From MH13 sp040219355 (GTDB lineage Bacteria; Pseudomonadota; Alphaproteobacteria; Rhizobiales; MH13): a DNA stretch of 64,000 bases. Shown here one piece after another: positions 50,049 to 58,265 of the stretch (its first letter is position 1; every line of letters begins with the position of its first letter). The stretch covers positions 68,625-132,624 of the forward strand of contig JAVJSN010000001.1 in the NCBI GenBank assembly GCA_040219355.1, given 5' to 3'. The translations under genes were made by a program, and so were the position numbers. Below the pieces are notes generated by a model. The model had not been told where the DNA came from. It worked only from the letters and a program-made list of their open reading frames with translations, and ran no database searches.

Positions 50049-50079
50049 TGACGTTAATACAACTTAAAGTTGCTATCAT
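50049..50079 (+). promoter_or_regulatory. MerR-type promoter with operator in the spacer
   Basis: In the 326-bp divergent gap 49845-50170, TTGACG (50049-50054) and TATCAT (50074-50079) make -35 and -10 elements 19 bp apart, two bases longer than normal. The spacer carries the palindrome CAACTT-A-AAGTTG (50060-50072). This is the layout of MerR-regulated promoters. Part of the same sequence reads TTAA-N6-TTAA, close to but one base short of a CtrA box. On the podJ side GTAAA recurs at 49933, 49944 and 49961. Confidence 0.7.
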
Positions 50080-50170
50080 CTTGCCGTTCGGTTAGTTTTT
50101 CTGGCACTTCAAGACGTGGGATGATTCGCAAGTGCATGTAACAACGCAGCACATGGCGGTAGAGGCGAGC

Positions 50171-50611
50171 ATGGATACTTCAACGCGTGAGACGGAATAC
50201 AGCATCGGGGAGTTGGCTCGCGAGTACGACCTGACTTTGAGAACGCTGCGTTTTTACGAAGATCGCGGCCTCTTGCGTCCACGCCGTGTTGGCATGCAAC
50301 GTATCTATTCGCGGCGCGACAAGGCTCGCTTGAAACTCATCGTGATGGGCAAACGGGTCGGCTTCTCGTTGCACGAGATCGGTGAGATGCTCGATCTTTA
50401 TGATCTGAAGGACGGGCAGGCCGGCCAGCTGACCGTCGCGCGCAGCCGTTTCCTTGAGCAAATCGCTGTTCTCAATCAACAAAAAAATGACATTGAACAG
50501 GCCATTGTTGAGCTCGAACGTACGGTGGAAGTGGTCACCGGCATGCTGAAAGAAAAGCAGCAAGACATGGACCAGAGCACCCCACCGCTGGCGGCGACCG
50601 GGACAGATTAG
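50171..50611 (+). CDS. MerR-family transcription regulator
   Basis: A 146-residue regulator: winged HTH (YSIGELAREYDLTLRTLRFYEDRGLLRPRR, written here as two adjoining helices and wing), then the dimerising coiled coil (LEQIAVLNQQKNDIEQAIVE). There is no metal-binding cysteine set, so it is not a mercury or copper sensor; it is closer to regulators of amino-acid or fatty-acid breakdown such as LiuR. ATG 50171 has GAGG upstream. A promoter with an elongated 19-bp spacer lies about 90 bp upstream, suggesting autoregulation. No catabolic operon adjoins it; the next gene is an isomerase. Confidence 0.9.
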   Translation: MDTSTRETEYSIGELAREYDLTLRTLRFYEDRGLLRPRRVGMQRIYSRRDKARLKLIVMGKRVGFSLHEIGEMLDLYDLKDGQAGQLTVARSRFLEQIAVLNQQKNDIEQAIVELERTVEVVTGMLKEKQQDMDQSTPPLAATGTD

Positions 50612-50764
50612 CGCGTCTTGCGCCCCCGCCCTATCTCTCACATACCCTCACGAACGCGCGATAGACCGTGTGCAGCGCTTGCACCTCTAGGCGTTGCGGC
50701 CTAGATCGGGTTCCTTGAATGCAGTGGGCAGCGCCTTGCCCGCTCATTTGCAAAGGACCCACCA

Positions 50765-51385
50765 ATGGCCCCTTCTATTGACTACTATTTTACACTGATC
50801 TCGCCCTTCTCTTATTTGGGGCACAAAGCCTTTTTGGCCGTTGCCGCCAAGCATGGGGCAAACATCACCTACAAGCCGATGAATTTGGCCGGTGTGTTTG
50901 CAACCTCCGGTGTCGTGCCGATCCCTGAGCGGCCTGTTTCACGCCAGAACTATCGGTTGATTGAATTGCAGCGCATTGCTGATTTTCGGGGGCTGCCGCT
51001 GACGCTACGCCCGGCGCATTTCCCAACCAATCCGGCGTTGGCCAATGGCGCTGTTGCCGCGATTAGCGCTGCTGGTGGTGACCCGGCCGACTTCATGTTT
51101 GAGGCATTTCAGGCATGCTGGGTGAATGAGCGCGATATCAGCCAACCTGAAACGGTGCGCGAGCTGCTGGAGGCCACTGGTCACGATGCGACGGCTATCA
51201 TGGCGGCGGCAACATCGCAGGAGATCGTCACGAGGATGGAAGAGAACACCGACGCGGCTATTGCAGCCGGTGCTGTTGGTGCTCCTGCCTATGTGCTGGC
51301 TGGTGAGCCGTTTTGGGGTCAAGATCGGATCGACTATTTGGATCATGCGCTTTCAACGCACCGCTCGCCCTTCACGGCTGGCTAG
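50765..51385 (+). CDS. 2-hydroxychromene-2-carboxylate isomerase-like protein (DsbA fold)
   Basis: A 206-residue protein of the kappa-class GST / HCCA isomerase family, which uses glutathione to isomerise aromatic ring-fission products. The opening DYYFTLISPFSYLGHKAF carries the Ser (SPFSYLG) that replaces the DsbA cysteine, PMNLAGVFATSG follows, and GVFG-type cis-Pro sequence is seen as GAVGAPAYVLAGEPFWGQDR. No naphthalene-degradation genes are nearby; many alphaproteobacteria keep this gene alone. AAAGGA precedes the ATG. Confidence 0.88.
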   Translation: MAPSIDYYFTLISPFSYLGHKAFLAVAAKHGANITYKPMNLAGVFATSGVVPIPERPVSRQNYRLIELQRIADFRGLPLTLRPAHFPTNPALANGAVAAISAAGGDPADFMFEAFQACWVNERDISQPETVRELLEATGHDATAIMAAATSQEIVTRMEENTDAAIAAGAVGAPAYVLAGEPFWGQDRIDYLDHALSTHRSPFTAG

Positions 51386-51456
51386 GCTCGATAGCTACAC
51401 TCAACGCGCGGTCTGCCAGGTTTAAGGATAGATGGCCCCAACGGAAGCTGCCCTAG

Positions 51457-52773
51457 ATGTTTCATTCCTTCTTTCCTAAGCCAAAGCTCTTCTTTCTGTC
51501 GTTCGCTGTCTATTCGCTGGTGATGATCATCGCGTGGAGTACGCTGGGCGAGCGGCTTCAATTCCTCTCTCTTGGCCCGCTGTTCGGTGTGGAAAGCGTG
51601 ACGCCACCTGACCCTGGCGTGGCACCAGATGTGCAAGTGCCGGGCGAAGAAGGCGTTGAGCCGGCTGAGGCCGAGGAAGGTTGGGCCAACGCGGAAACCT
51701 TCTGGTTCTACCAGTACATGCTCGCGGCCATTGCATTGTTTGTCGGATTTTGGATGTGGTACGCGCCGCACCCATGGCAGCTTTGGTCGGTGGCGGGATC
51801 AGCGCTCATCTTCTTCACGAACTGGTTCCTGGTACAGCTCGATGTGATGATCAATGAGTGGTTCGGTGGTTTTTACGATCTGATTCAGCAAGCCTTGGCA
51901 GAACCCGGCTCGATCGATGGCCGCGACTATTATTTGGGCATCGCAACCTTCCTGCAAATCGCACTTGTGTATGTGTTCGTGGCGGTCCTGTTTCGCTTTT
52001 TCGTGAGCCACTACGTGTTCCGTTGGCGCACGGCGATGAACAATTATTACACCAGCATGTGGAAGCGTGTGCGCAAGATTGAAGGTGCCTCGCAGCGCGT
52101 GCAGGAAGACACGATGCGCTTTGCCTCCATCACCGAGGGTCTGGGCGTTGCGCTGCTCGATTCTGTGATGACACTGGTGGCGTTCCTGCCTTTGCTTTGG
52201 GGCTTGTCAGCTGCGGTTACCGAGCTGCCGATCATTGGCGAGGTCAGCCAAGGGCTGGTCTTCGTCGCCATCGTCTGGTCCATTCTCGGCACGGTTTTGC
52301 TGGCCGTTGTCGGCATCAAACTGCCGGGTCTTGAGTTCAACAATCAGAAGGTTGAAGCGGCCTACCGCAAAGAACTCGTCATGGGCGAGGACTTTGTCGA
52401 GCGCGCGCAGCCGCAATCGCTGACCGAGCTTTTTACTGATGTGCGCCGGAACTATTTCCGGCTCTATTTCAACTACATGTATTTCAACGTGGTGCGGATT
52501 TTCTATCTCCAGATTGGCAATTTGGTGCCGTTCATCGCGCTCGGACCGACCATCATTGCTGGCACGATCACCCTGGGCACCATGCAGCAAATCATGCGCG
52601 CATTTGGCCGGGTTGAAGGCTCGTTCCAGTATCTGGTGAATTCCTGGACAACCATCGTGGAGCTGATGTCGGTCTACAAACGCCTCAACGCGTTTGAAAA
52701 GGCCGCACTGGCAACGCCAGAGTCCGGGTCTGAAGAAAGTGATGGCGGCGAGGTGCCTTCCCCTGCACAGTAG
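51457..52773 (+). CDS. sbmA: SbmA/BacA-type peptide transporter
   Basis: A 438-residue inner-membrane protein with about eight helices, lacking an ABC ATPase domain. Landmarks include MFHSFFPKPKLFFLSFAVYS, FRWRTAMNNYYTSMWKRVRK and EGASQRVQEDTMRFASITEG, shared with SbmA/BacA transporters that import proline-rich peptides, microcins and bleomycin using the proton gradient. In rhizobia BacA protects against host NCR peptides. The acidic loop near residues 48-75 (PDPGVAPDVQVPGEEGVEPA) is longer than in E. coli SbmA. Confidence 0.9.
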   Translation: MFHSFFPKPKLFFLSFAVYSLVMIIAWSTLGERLQFLSLGPLFGVESVTPPDPGVAPDVQVPGEEGVEPAEAEEGWANAETFWFYQYMLAAIALFVGFWMWYAPHPWQLWSVAGSALIFFTNWFLVQLDVMINEWFGGFYDLIQQALAEPGSIDGRDYYLGIATFLQIALVYVFVAVLFRFFVSHYVFRWRTAMNNYYTSMWKRVRKIEGASQRVQEDTMRFASITEGLGVALLDSVMTLVAFLPLLWGLSAAVTELPIIGEVSQGLVFVAIVWSILGTVLLAVVGIKLPGLEFNNQKVEAAYRKELVMGEDFVERAQPQSLTELFTDVRRNYFRLYFNYMYFNVVRIFYLQIGNLVPFIALGPTIIAGTITLGTMQQIMRAFGRVEGSFQYLVNSWTTIVELMSVYKRLNAFEKAALATPESGSEESDGGEVPSPAQ

Positions 52774-52812
52774 GCGCTTGGCATCAGCGTTTGGTGACCC
52801 ACATGGTGGGTT

Positions 52813-53856
52813 ATGATCACCAGCGCTGACCAATTCATGACCATTCGCCCGGAAGGCCTTTATTGCATTCCGGGCGATTTTTTCATCGATCCCGTTCGAC
52901 CGGTGGACCGCGCTGTGATCACCCATGGGCATGCCGATCATGCGCGCCCTGGCCACGGATCGGTGCTGGCCACCGCCGAAACCTTGATGATCATGGCGAT
53001 TCGGTACGGGGCTGATTTCGCCGGAAGCACCCAAAGCGCAGACTTTGGCGAGATAATTACGCTGGGCGACACCCGGGTGAGCCTGCACCCTGCGGGCCAT
53101 GTGCTTGGCTCGGCGCAGGTTTTGGTGGAGCATGGTGGGCACCGGCTGGTTGCTTCCGGTGACTACAAACGCCATGCCGATCCCACCGTAACGCCATTCG
53201 AAGTGGTGCCCTGCGATACCTTCATCACCGAGGCGACGTTCGGGCTTCCTGTCTTTCGGCATCCCCCCGGCGCCGATGAGATCGCCAAGCTTCTGACCTC
53301 GCTCGCCACCTTTTTCGATACGCCTCACTTGGTTGGCGCCTATTCGCTTGGCAAGGCCCAACGGGTGATCGCAGAGATCAGAGCCGCGGGCTATGACGCG
53401 CCGATCTATCTGCATGGCGCGATGGAAAAACTCTGCGCGTTCTATCAAAGCCAGGGCATTGCGCTCGGTGACCTTGTGCCAGTGGCGGGGTTAAAGGCCA
53501 AAGATGTCGCTGGGCAGATCGTGCTCTGCCCACCTGGTTCGATGGCCGATCGCTGGTCGCAAAAGTTCGGCGAGACCATCACCTGTTTCGCGTCCGGCTG
53601 GATGCGGGTGCGTGCCCGCGCCCGCCAACGCGGTGTGGAACTGCCGCTGGTGATGTCTGATCATGCCGATTGGGATGATCTGTGCGCAACCATCCAGGAC
53701 ACCGGAGCCAACGAAATTTGGGTTACGCATGGCCAGGAAGATGGGTTGGTGCACTGGTGCGGAACGCAGGGCATCGATGCGCGCCCGCTGAATATGATTG
53801 GTTATGGCGACGAGGGTGATGAGGTGGCTGAGACCGCCGAGGAACTGGCGCAATGA
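52813..53856 (+). CDS. Ligase-associated metallo-beta-lactamase exonuclease
   Basis: A 347-residue MBL/beta-CASP-fold nuclease. The metal-binding HGHADHARPGHGS (H-X-H-X-D-H), HPAGHVLGSAQVLVEHGG, ASGDYKRHADPT and the late VTHGQE give the complete metal and beta-CASP set. It is the exonuclease of the Lhr-ligase-exonuclease-PdeM repair group. Its stop overlaps the ligase start (ATGA), so the two are translationally coupled. A second in-frame ATG at 52837 is also possible as start. Confidence 0.92.
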   Translation: MITSADQFMTIRPEGLYCIPGDFFIDPVRPVDRAVITHGHADHARPGHGSVLATAETLMIMAIRYGADFAGSTQSADFGEIITLGDTRVSLHPAGHVLGSAQVLVEHGGHRLVASGDYKRHADPTVTPFEVVPCDTFITEATFGLPVFRHPPGADEIAKLLTSLATFFDTPHLVGAYSLGKAQRVIAEIRAAGYDAPIYLHGAMEKLCAFYQSQGIALGDLVPVAGLKAKDVAGQIVLCPPGSMADRWSQKFGETITCFASGWMRVRARARQRGVELPLVMSDHADWDDLCATIQDTGANEIWVTHGQEDGLVHWCGTQGIDARPLNMIGYGDEGDEVAETAEELAQ

Positions 53857-55487
53857 AAGCCTTCGCCGAGCTTCTTGATCGCCTTGCCTATGAGCCACGG
53901 CGCAATGGCAAGCTGCGTCTTCTCACGCAGTATTTTGAGCAGACCCCTGATCCTGAACGCGGTATTGCACTGGCTGCGATCACCGGCGGCTTAGACTTCA
54001 AGAACGCCAAACCGGCGCTCATTCGGGGATTGGTTGAGGCGCGGACGGACCCCGTGCTCTTTCGCCTGTCTTACGATTATGTGGGCGATATGTCTGAGAC
54101 TGTGGCACTGATCTGGCCAGCAGACCATGGCGTGAACATGCCACCACCCACGCTGGAAGACGTTGTCGAGGCGCTGGAGACAACCGGCAAAGCCGAGATG
54201 CCCGCCTTGATCACGCGCTGGCTGGATACGCTGGACGAGACCGGGCGCTGGGCGCTGTTGAAGCTTATCACGGGGGGCCTTCGCATCGGCGTTTCGGCGC
54301 GTCTCGCCAAGACCGCGATTGCGAGCTTGGGCGAGCTTAAGCCCGACGATATTGAGGAAGTGTGGCACGGGTTGGTGCCACCTTATCAAAGCCTGTTTGC
54401 CTGGGCTGAAGGCAAGAGCGCGCGGCCGGAGAATGATGACCCCGCACCTTTCGCACCAGCCATGCTCGCCCATCCGATTGAGGATGGTGACTTTGAAAAA
54501 CTAAACGCTTCTGAATTTTTGGCCGAGTGGAAGTGGGATGGCATCCGGGTTCAAGCAGCCTCTGGCACCGGCAAAGATGGATCGAGTGTGCGGCGGCTCT
54601 ATTCGCGCACGGGTGATGATATTTCCCGCGCCTTCCCTGATCTGGTCGATGCCTTGCCCAAAAATGCTACGCTGGATGGCGAACTCCTGGTGCTGATCGA
54701 TGGGCGCGTTCAGACCTTCAACACGCTACAACAGCGCCTCAACCGCAAGACCGTGTCGAAGAAGTTACTCGAAAGCCACCCTGCCCATATGCGGGTCTAT
54801 GACGTGCTCCGGCTCAACGGTGAGGATATGCGCACGCTTCCCTTTGTTGAGCGCCGAGAACGGCTGGAGGCACTGGTCGCCGAGCACGAACATCCGCGCC
54901 TCGACCTTTCGCCAATGGTGCCCTTTAACGACTGGCAAACCCTCACCGAAGCACGTGCCGATCCGGCATCCCATGGCGCCGCTCATGATGCAGATGCGGT
55001 CGAAGGCGTGATGATCAAGCGCGCCGACAGCGCCTATGTGCCCGGTCGGCCCAAAGGTCCTTGGTGGAAGTGGAAGCGCGACCCGATGCTGATCGACGCG
55101 GTGTTGATGTACGCCCAACGTGGTCACGGCAAACGCTCAAGCCTTTATTCCGACTACACCTTCGGCGTCTGGAAACCCGGCGAGGATGGCCGGATGCTCG
55201 TGCCGGTCGGCAAGGCCTATTTCGGCTTCACCGATGAGGAACTGAAGAAAATCGACACTTTCGTTCGGAAAAACACGCTCAACCGTTTTGGCCCGGTGCG
55301 CGAGGTTCTTCACAGCGAAGATGCGGGCATGGTGTTTGAGGTGGCGTTCGAAGGGCTGCAACGCTCCACCCGGCACAAGAGCGGGGTCGCCATGCGCTTT
55401 CCGCGCATCTCGCGGCTTCGTTGGGACAAGCCACCGCGCGAGGCCGATACGCTTGAAACGGTCATGGCGTTGCTGCCGAAGCAGTAG
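53853..55487 (+). CDS. ATP-dependent DNA ligase (ligase-associated type)
   Basis: A 544-residue ligase. An N-terminal helical DNA-binding domain (about 1-200) precedes the adenylation domain, with nucleophile Lys227 in AEWKWDGIRVQAA, motif III LYSRTGDDIS, motif IIIa DGELLVLIDGRVQTFN, motif IV VEGVMIKRADSAY and motif V WWKWKRDPMLIDAVL; the OB domain ends at ETVMALLPKQ. It seals nicks using ATP, most likely in the repair pathway that includes the upstream exonuclease. A diverged, decayed copy of its C-terminus is found at 58089-58190. Confidence 0.95.
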   Translation: MKAFAELLDRLAYEPRRNGKLRLLTQYFEQTPDPERGIALAAITGGLDFKNAKPALIRGLVEARTDPVLFRLSYDYVGDMSETVALIWPADHGVNMPPPTLEDVVEALETTGKAEMPALITRWLDTLDETGRWALLKLITGGLRIGVSARLAKTAIASLGELKPDDIEEVWHGLVPPYQSLFAWAEGKSARPENDDPAPFAPAMLAHPIEDGDFEKLNASEFLAEWKWDGIRVQAASGTGKDGSSVRRLYSRTGDDISRAFPDLVDALPKNATLDGELLVLIDGRVQTFNTLQQRLNRKTVSKKLLESHPAHMRVYDVLRLNGEDMRTLPFVERRERLEALVAEHEHPRLDLSPMVPFNDWQTLTEARADPASHGAAHDADAVEGVMIKRADSAYVPGRPKGPWWKWKRDPMLIDAVLMYAQRGHGKRSSLYSDYTFGVWKPGEDGRMLVPVGKAYFGFTDEELKKIDTFVRKNTLNRFGPVREVLHSEDAGMVFEVAFEGLQRSTRHKSGVAMRFPRISRLRWDKPPREADTLETVMALLPKQ

Positions 55488-55912
55488 GCAGGCACGCTCG
55501 AACATCAAACTTTGAAATTTTCGGCTTCTTTGGCGCGGAACCCTCATTGGGCATTCGGATTTGGAATGCGTCTATGACTTTCGAATTGCACGAAATTTGG
55601 GTCGACAAAAACTCTTGTCCATCAGCACACGGGGTTTTGCCCACTGCAACAACACTGTTGGCTCGCGACAACTGGGAATCGTCGGACCGCTCCCATCCAA
55701 TTCGACAGATTTTTCTGCAAAACCCTCCTCCGTTTGGATGAGGACGACGCCATTGGTTCATGGGTAGAAGCTCATGGGGCACCACAGTGTCGCAATGTCT
55801 CGAACAACGAGAAATTGGGCACCTTGGCGCATGACAGACCTCCCATGAAGAGATGGGTGTTCATCAAGTCAAACGAGCTGCCAAGCCCATTTGAACTTTT
55901 AAAGGGCAGACA
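55488..55912. other. 425-bp gap with possible decayed reading frame
   Basis: No intact gene is convincing. A frame starting near ATG 55574 (MTFELHEIWVDKNSCPSAHG...) runs to a stop at 55739, and a plausible continuation in the +1 frame (LLRLDEDDAIGSWVEAHGAP) runs on to about 55919, so a frameshifted small gene is possible. The sequence is less GC-rich than its neighbours, like the two genes that follow. Confidence 0.35.
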
Positions 55913-56722
55913 ATGCTGATTCTCCGTTCGAGCGCTGTAACGAACCTATCTTGTGTTTTTGTGACAGTGATCTTCGTTTTTCTCGTGGCAGAAAAAGCTC
56001 AAGCACAAACTGATGATAACGGTCATTGGTATGTCGGTTTGTTTGGTGGCGCATCCTTGTTCTCGAGTGGAACGCCCGGATTTCTTGACTATTCCGATCT
56101 CGGTGATGGAACTTTCTCTCCGATCTCTTCGTATGAATCATCTCTTGGAACCGGATTTGTCCTCGGTGGAACGTTGGGGCGCGATTTTGGCAACAACTGG
56201 CGCGGCGAAGCGGAGATTTCACTATCCCGTCACAGCTTCAGTACCGGTTTTTCGTTGGTGGAGAGAATCTTCAACCCGATGTCTTTGGAAACAGAAGCCT
56301 ACCCACTCTCGGGTACAACCAATGGTGCAATTACCAGCGTGAATCTACTTGGAAATCTATGGTATGATTTTGAAGAGTTTGGGCATGTCGCCCCCTATAT
56401 TGGAGGCGGAGCAGGTTTTGGTGTTGCGTTCCTGGATCAGGATGGGAGCGTCGTGTTCACAGAAAATCCCGGGCCAGCTCCCTATCATAGTTTTGAGGAT
56501 CGCCACCTGCGTTTTCACGAAAGCCAAGTTGGGTTTGCATTCCAATTGGGAACAGGCTTGCGAACGCAAATCATGGACAACCTACACCTGGATCTTGGAT
56601 ATCGTTTCAGGGGCCTAGCTGGCCTAGACTTTGAAACTGAGGCATACGACTCCCCAGGTGGTAATGGAACTCAGAATTTTTACAGTCACACGGTACAGAT
56701 TGGTTTCACGGCAAGTTTCTAG
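55913..56722 (+). CDS. Outer-membrane beta-barrel protein
   Basis: A 269-residue exported protein: signal peptide ending near FLVAEKAQAQ, then an eight-strand barrel pattern with alternating residues (WYVGLFGGASLFSSGTPGFL, RGEAEISLSRHSF, APYIGGGAGFGVAF, LHLDLGYRFRGLAG) and the C-terminal HTVQIGFTASF ending in Phe, the usual BAM recognition end. It matches the OmpA-like/OmpW-like barrel group without a peptidoglycan domain. Base and codon use are more AT-rich than in flanking genes. The LuxR-type regulator follows. Confidence 0.82.
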   Translation: MLILRSSAVTNLSCVFVTVIFVFLVAEKAQAQTDDNGHWYVGLFGGASLFSSGTPGFLDYSDLGDGTFSPISSYESSLGTGFVLGGTLGRDFGNNWRGEAEISLSRHSFSTGFSLVERIFNPMSLETEAYPLSGTTNGAITSVNLLGNLWYDFEEFGHVAPYIGGGAGFGVAFLDQDGSVVFTENPGPAPYHSFEDRHLRFHESQVGFAFQLGTGLRTQIMDNLHLDLGYRFRGLAGLDFETEAYDSPGGNGTQNFYSHTVQIGFTASF

Positions 56723-56779
56723 AAATCTGACCATGACCAGATCCACCTTTGAAACTTCGCGAAAAGAGGCGCTCCCGGT

Positions 56780-57916
56780 TTGCAGAAGAACCTGCTGGAA
56801 ACCATCGGTGTTTTCTACGAATGCGTCGGTGAAGAGTTTGACTACCAAACAGCTGCTGCAGCCTACAGCGCACAAGCTGATGATACAGGAATTTCGCTGA
56901 GTGAGATTCAACCACTCACGGGGCGCTTCCGTATTCGCGGGTACAAAAATCTGTCGATTGACGCTCTCAATGGATGGGCACCTTCCAAGGTAAAATGTCC
57001 GCAGCTTGCGAAACTGAAGCGAGCGCTCATCGCAATTCCCGCTTTGACGCCTGTCATGCGTCGAGCCTTTGTCTCCGATGCCGACTGGCGCAGTTCTGAA
57101 ACTTTCGCAAGGGTGGCTGGACCGTGGGGCTATCACGCAGATGGTAGTTCCATCATCTCAAAGGGGGTTTTGAATGTTTTGACCTGTGGATTTGCCCGCA
57201 ACCCCGATCAAACGGAAATCAGTGCTGAAACGCTGGCCGATATGGCCGTGATGAACAAGCATTTGAAAAAAGCGCTATCCATGCAGCAGCGGATTTCGCG
57301 GGTCGAGCAAACACTCATTGAAACGCGAAACGTACTCGACATCATTGATTTTGGCGTTGTTCTGTACGGCGATAATGGGCGAATATTATACGCGAATGCC
57401 TCGGCAACGCGAATTTTTGCCGATGATGATGGTCTATCTGCGACGTCTTCGGACATATACGCGGAAAGTGGGAAAGCCAATCTTGCAGTCTCAAAATTGC
57501 TGAACAATGTTTGCAGATCTGAATTGGCAATGGGTATGCGATCTGGGGGTATGACGCATGTTCCGCGGAAATCTGGCCGCAGACCCTACATCCTGACAGC
57601 GGCCCCGATGGTAGCAAACGCCATGGATAATAGCCAGGCCAGTGCCGTCATATTCATTTTTGATCCAGATAAGAGACCAACAACGGCCGCAAAAATTTTA
57701 AAGAAGAGCTATCAGCTGACTCAAGTTGAAGCCGAGTTAGCTGTTGCGTTGATGAATGGCCAGAAGCTAGACGAGATCGCCAGCGAAAGGGATGTTAGCT
57801 ACAACACCATGAAGTCACACCTTCACGCAGTTTTTTCTAAAACCAATACAAATCGCCAGGTTGATCTGGTCAGCTTACTCTTACGGTCTGCCACCGGTTT
57901 TGATCTAAGAGGCTAA
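56780..57916 (+). CDS. LuxR-type HTH regulator with PAS-like sensor region
   Basis: A 378-residue protein. The N-terminal 180 residues are helical and unrecognised; residues about 185-300 resemble a PAS domain (NVLDIIDFGVVLYGDNGRIL); the C-terminus is an LuxR HTH (YQLTQVEAELAVALMNGQKL, then DVSYNTMKSHLHAVFSKTNT). No receiver domain, so it is not a standard response regulator. Starts with TTG, the only reasonable start after an in-frame stop at 56750; AGAGG is about 11 bases upstream. AT-rich like the barrel gene before it, hinting at acquisition of both. Confidence 0.8.
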   Translation: MQKNLLETIGVFYECVGEEFDYQTAAAAYSAQADDTGISLSEIQPLTGRFRIRGYKNLSIDALNGWAPSKVKCPQLAKLKRALIAIPALTPVMRRAFVSDADWRSSETFARVAGPWGYHADGSSIISKGVLNVLTCGFARNPDQTEISAETLADMAVMNKHLKKALSMQQRISRVEQTLIETRNVLDIIDFGVVLYGDNGRILYANASATRIFADDDGLSATSSDIYAESGKANLAVSKLLNNVCRSELAMGMRSGGMTHVPRKSGRRPYILTAAPMVANAMDNSQASAVIFIFDPDKRPTTAAKILKKSYQLTQVEAELAVALMNGQKLDEIASERDVSYNTMKSHLHAVFSKTNTNRQVDLVSLLLRSATGFDLRG

Positions 57917-58086
57917 GCCAATGGCCAGCGCGTTGATTTTTTTGAACGCAGGGCGTTGTTCCCAAACCTTTGTTCGCGGAGTAACGCACTCCCAATAGTC
58001 CCTGTATGGCTCATTTGAAAGTAAGTCGTCTCCAGATTGCGGCAGGCCGCCAACAGCGCTGGCAGGCATCTCGATGATGATTGGTT
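57905..58086 (-). pseudogene. SURF1 C-terminal fragment
   Basis: On the minus strand this frame reads PIIIEMPASAVGGLPQSGDD, against PITVDMPASAVGGLPQAGET in the intact SURF1 gene 0.85 kb to the right; the nucleotide match around 58041-58068 is nearly complete. Homology stops about 20 residues later and the rest (NEPYRDYWECVTPRT...) is unlike SURF1. The 5' side is cut at about 58086, where a ligase fragment of opposite orientation begins. Confidence 0.75.
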
Positions 58087-58088
58087 GT

Positions 58089-58190
58089 TTCGTGCGCAAA
58101 CACACCGCCAACCGCTTTGGCCCGGTGCGCGAGGTTCTTCACAGCGAAGATGCGGGCATGGCACTGTTGCCCGAAAGCGAGCGAGCTTGA
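58089..58190 (+). pseudogene. Decayed ATP-dependent ligase C-terminal fragment
   Basis: The frame reads FVRKHTANRFGPVREVLHSE, then DAGMALLPESERA and a stop. The intact ligase has FVRKNTLNRFGPVREVLHSE in the same place and ends MALLPKQ. The stretch 58118-58162 is identical to the ligase at DNA level, while the bases before it differ at several sites. A 135-bp in-frame deletion between two CATGG copies explains how DAGM joins MALLP. It has no start and is not a gene. Confidence 0.85.
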
Positions 58191-58265
58191 GATACCGCTA
58201 TTGTCAGCTCGGCTAGAGTGCTTATGGAAGTCTGATCTACCGCCGCTTTCAAGTCAGCAATTTTC

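Noticed and set aside
50054..50067. CtrA box TTAA-N6-TTAA upstream of podJ and merR
   Set aside because: The spacing is six rather than seven, and the MerR-type promoter explains the same bases better; kept only as an alternative.
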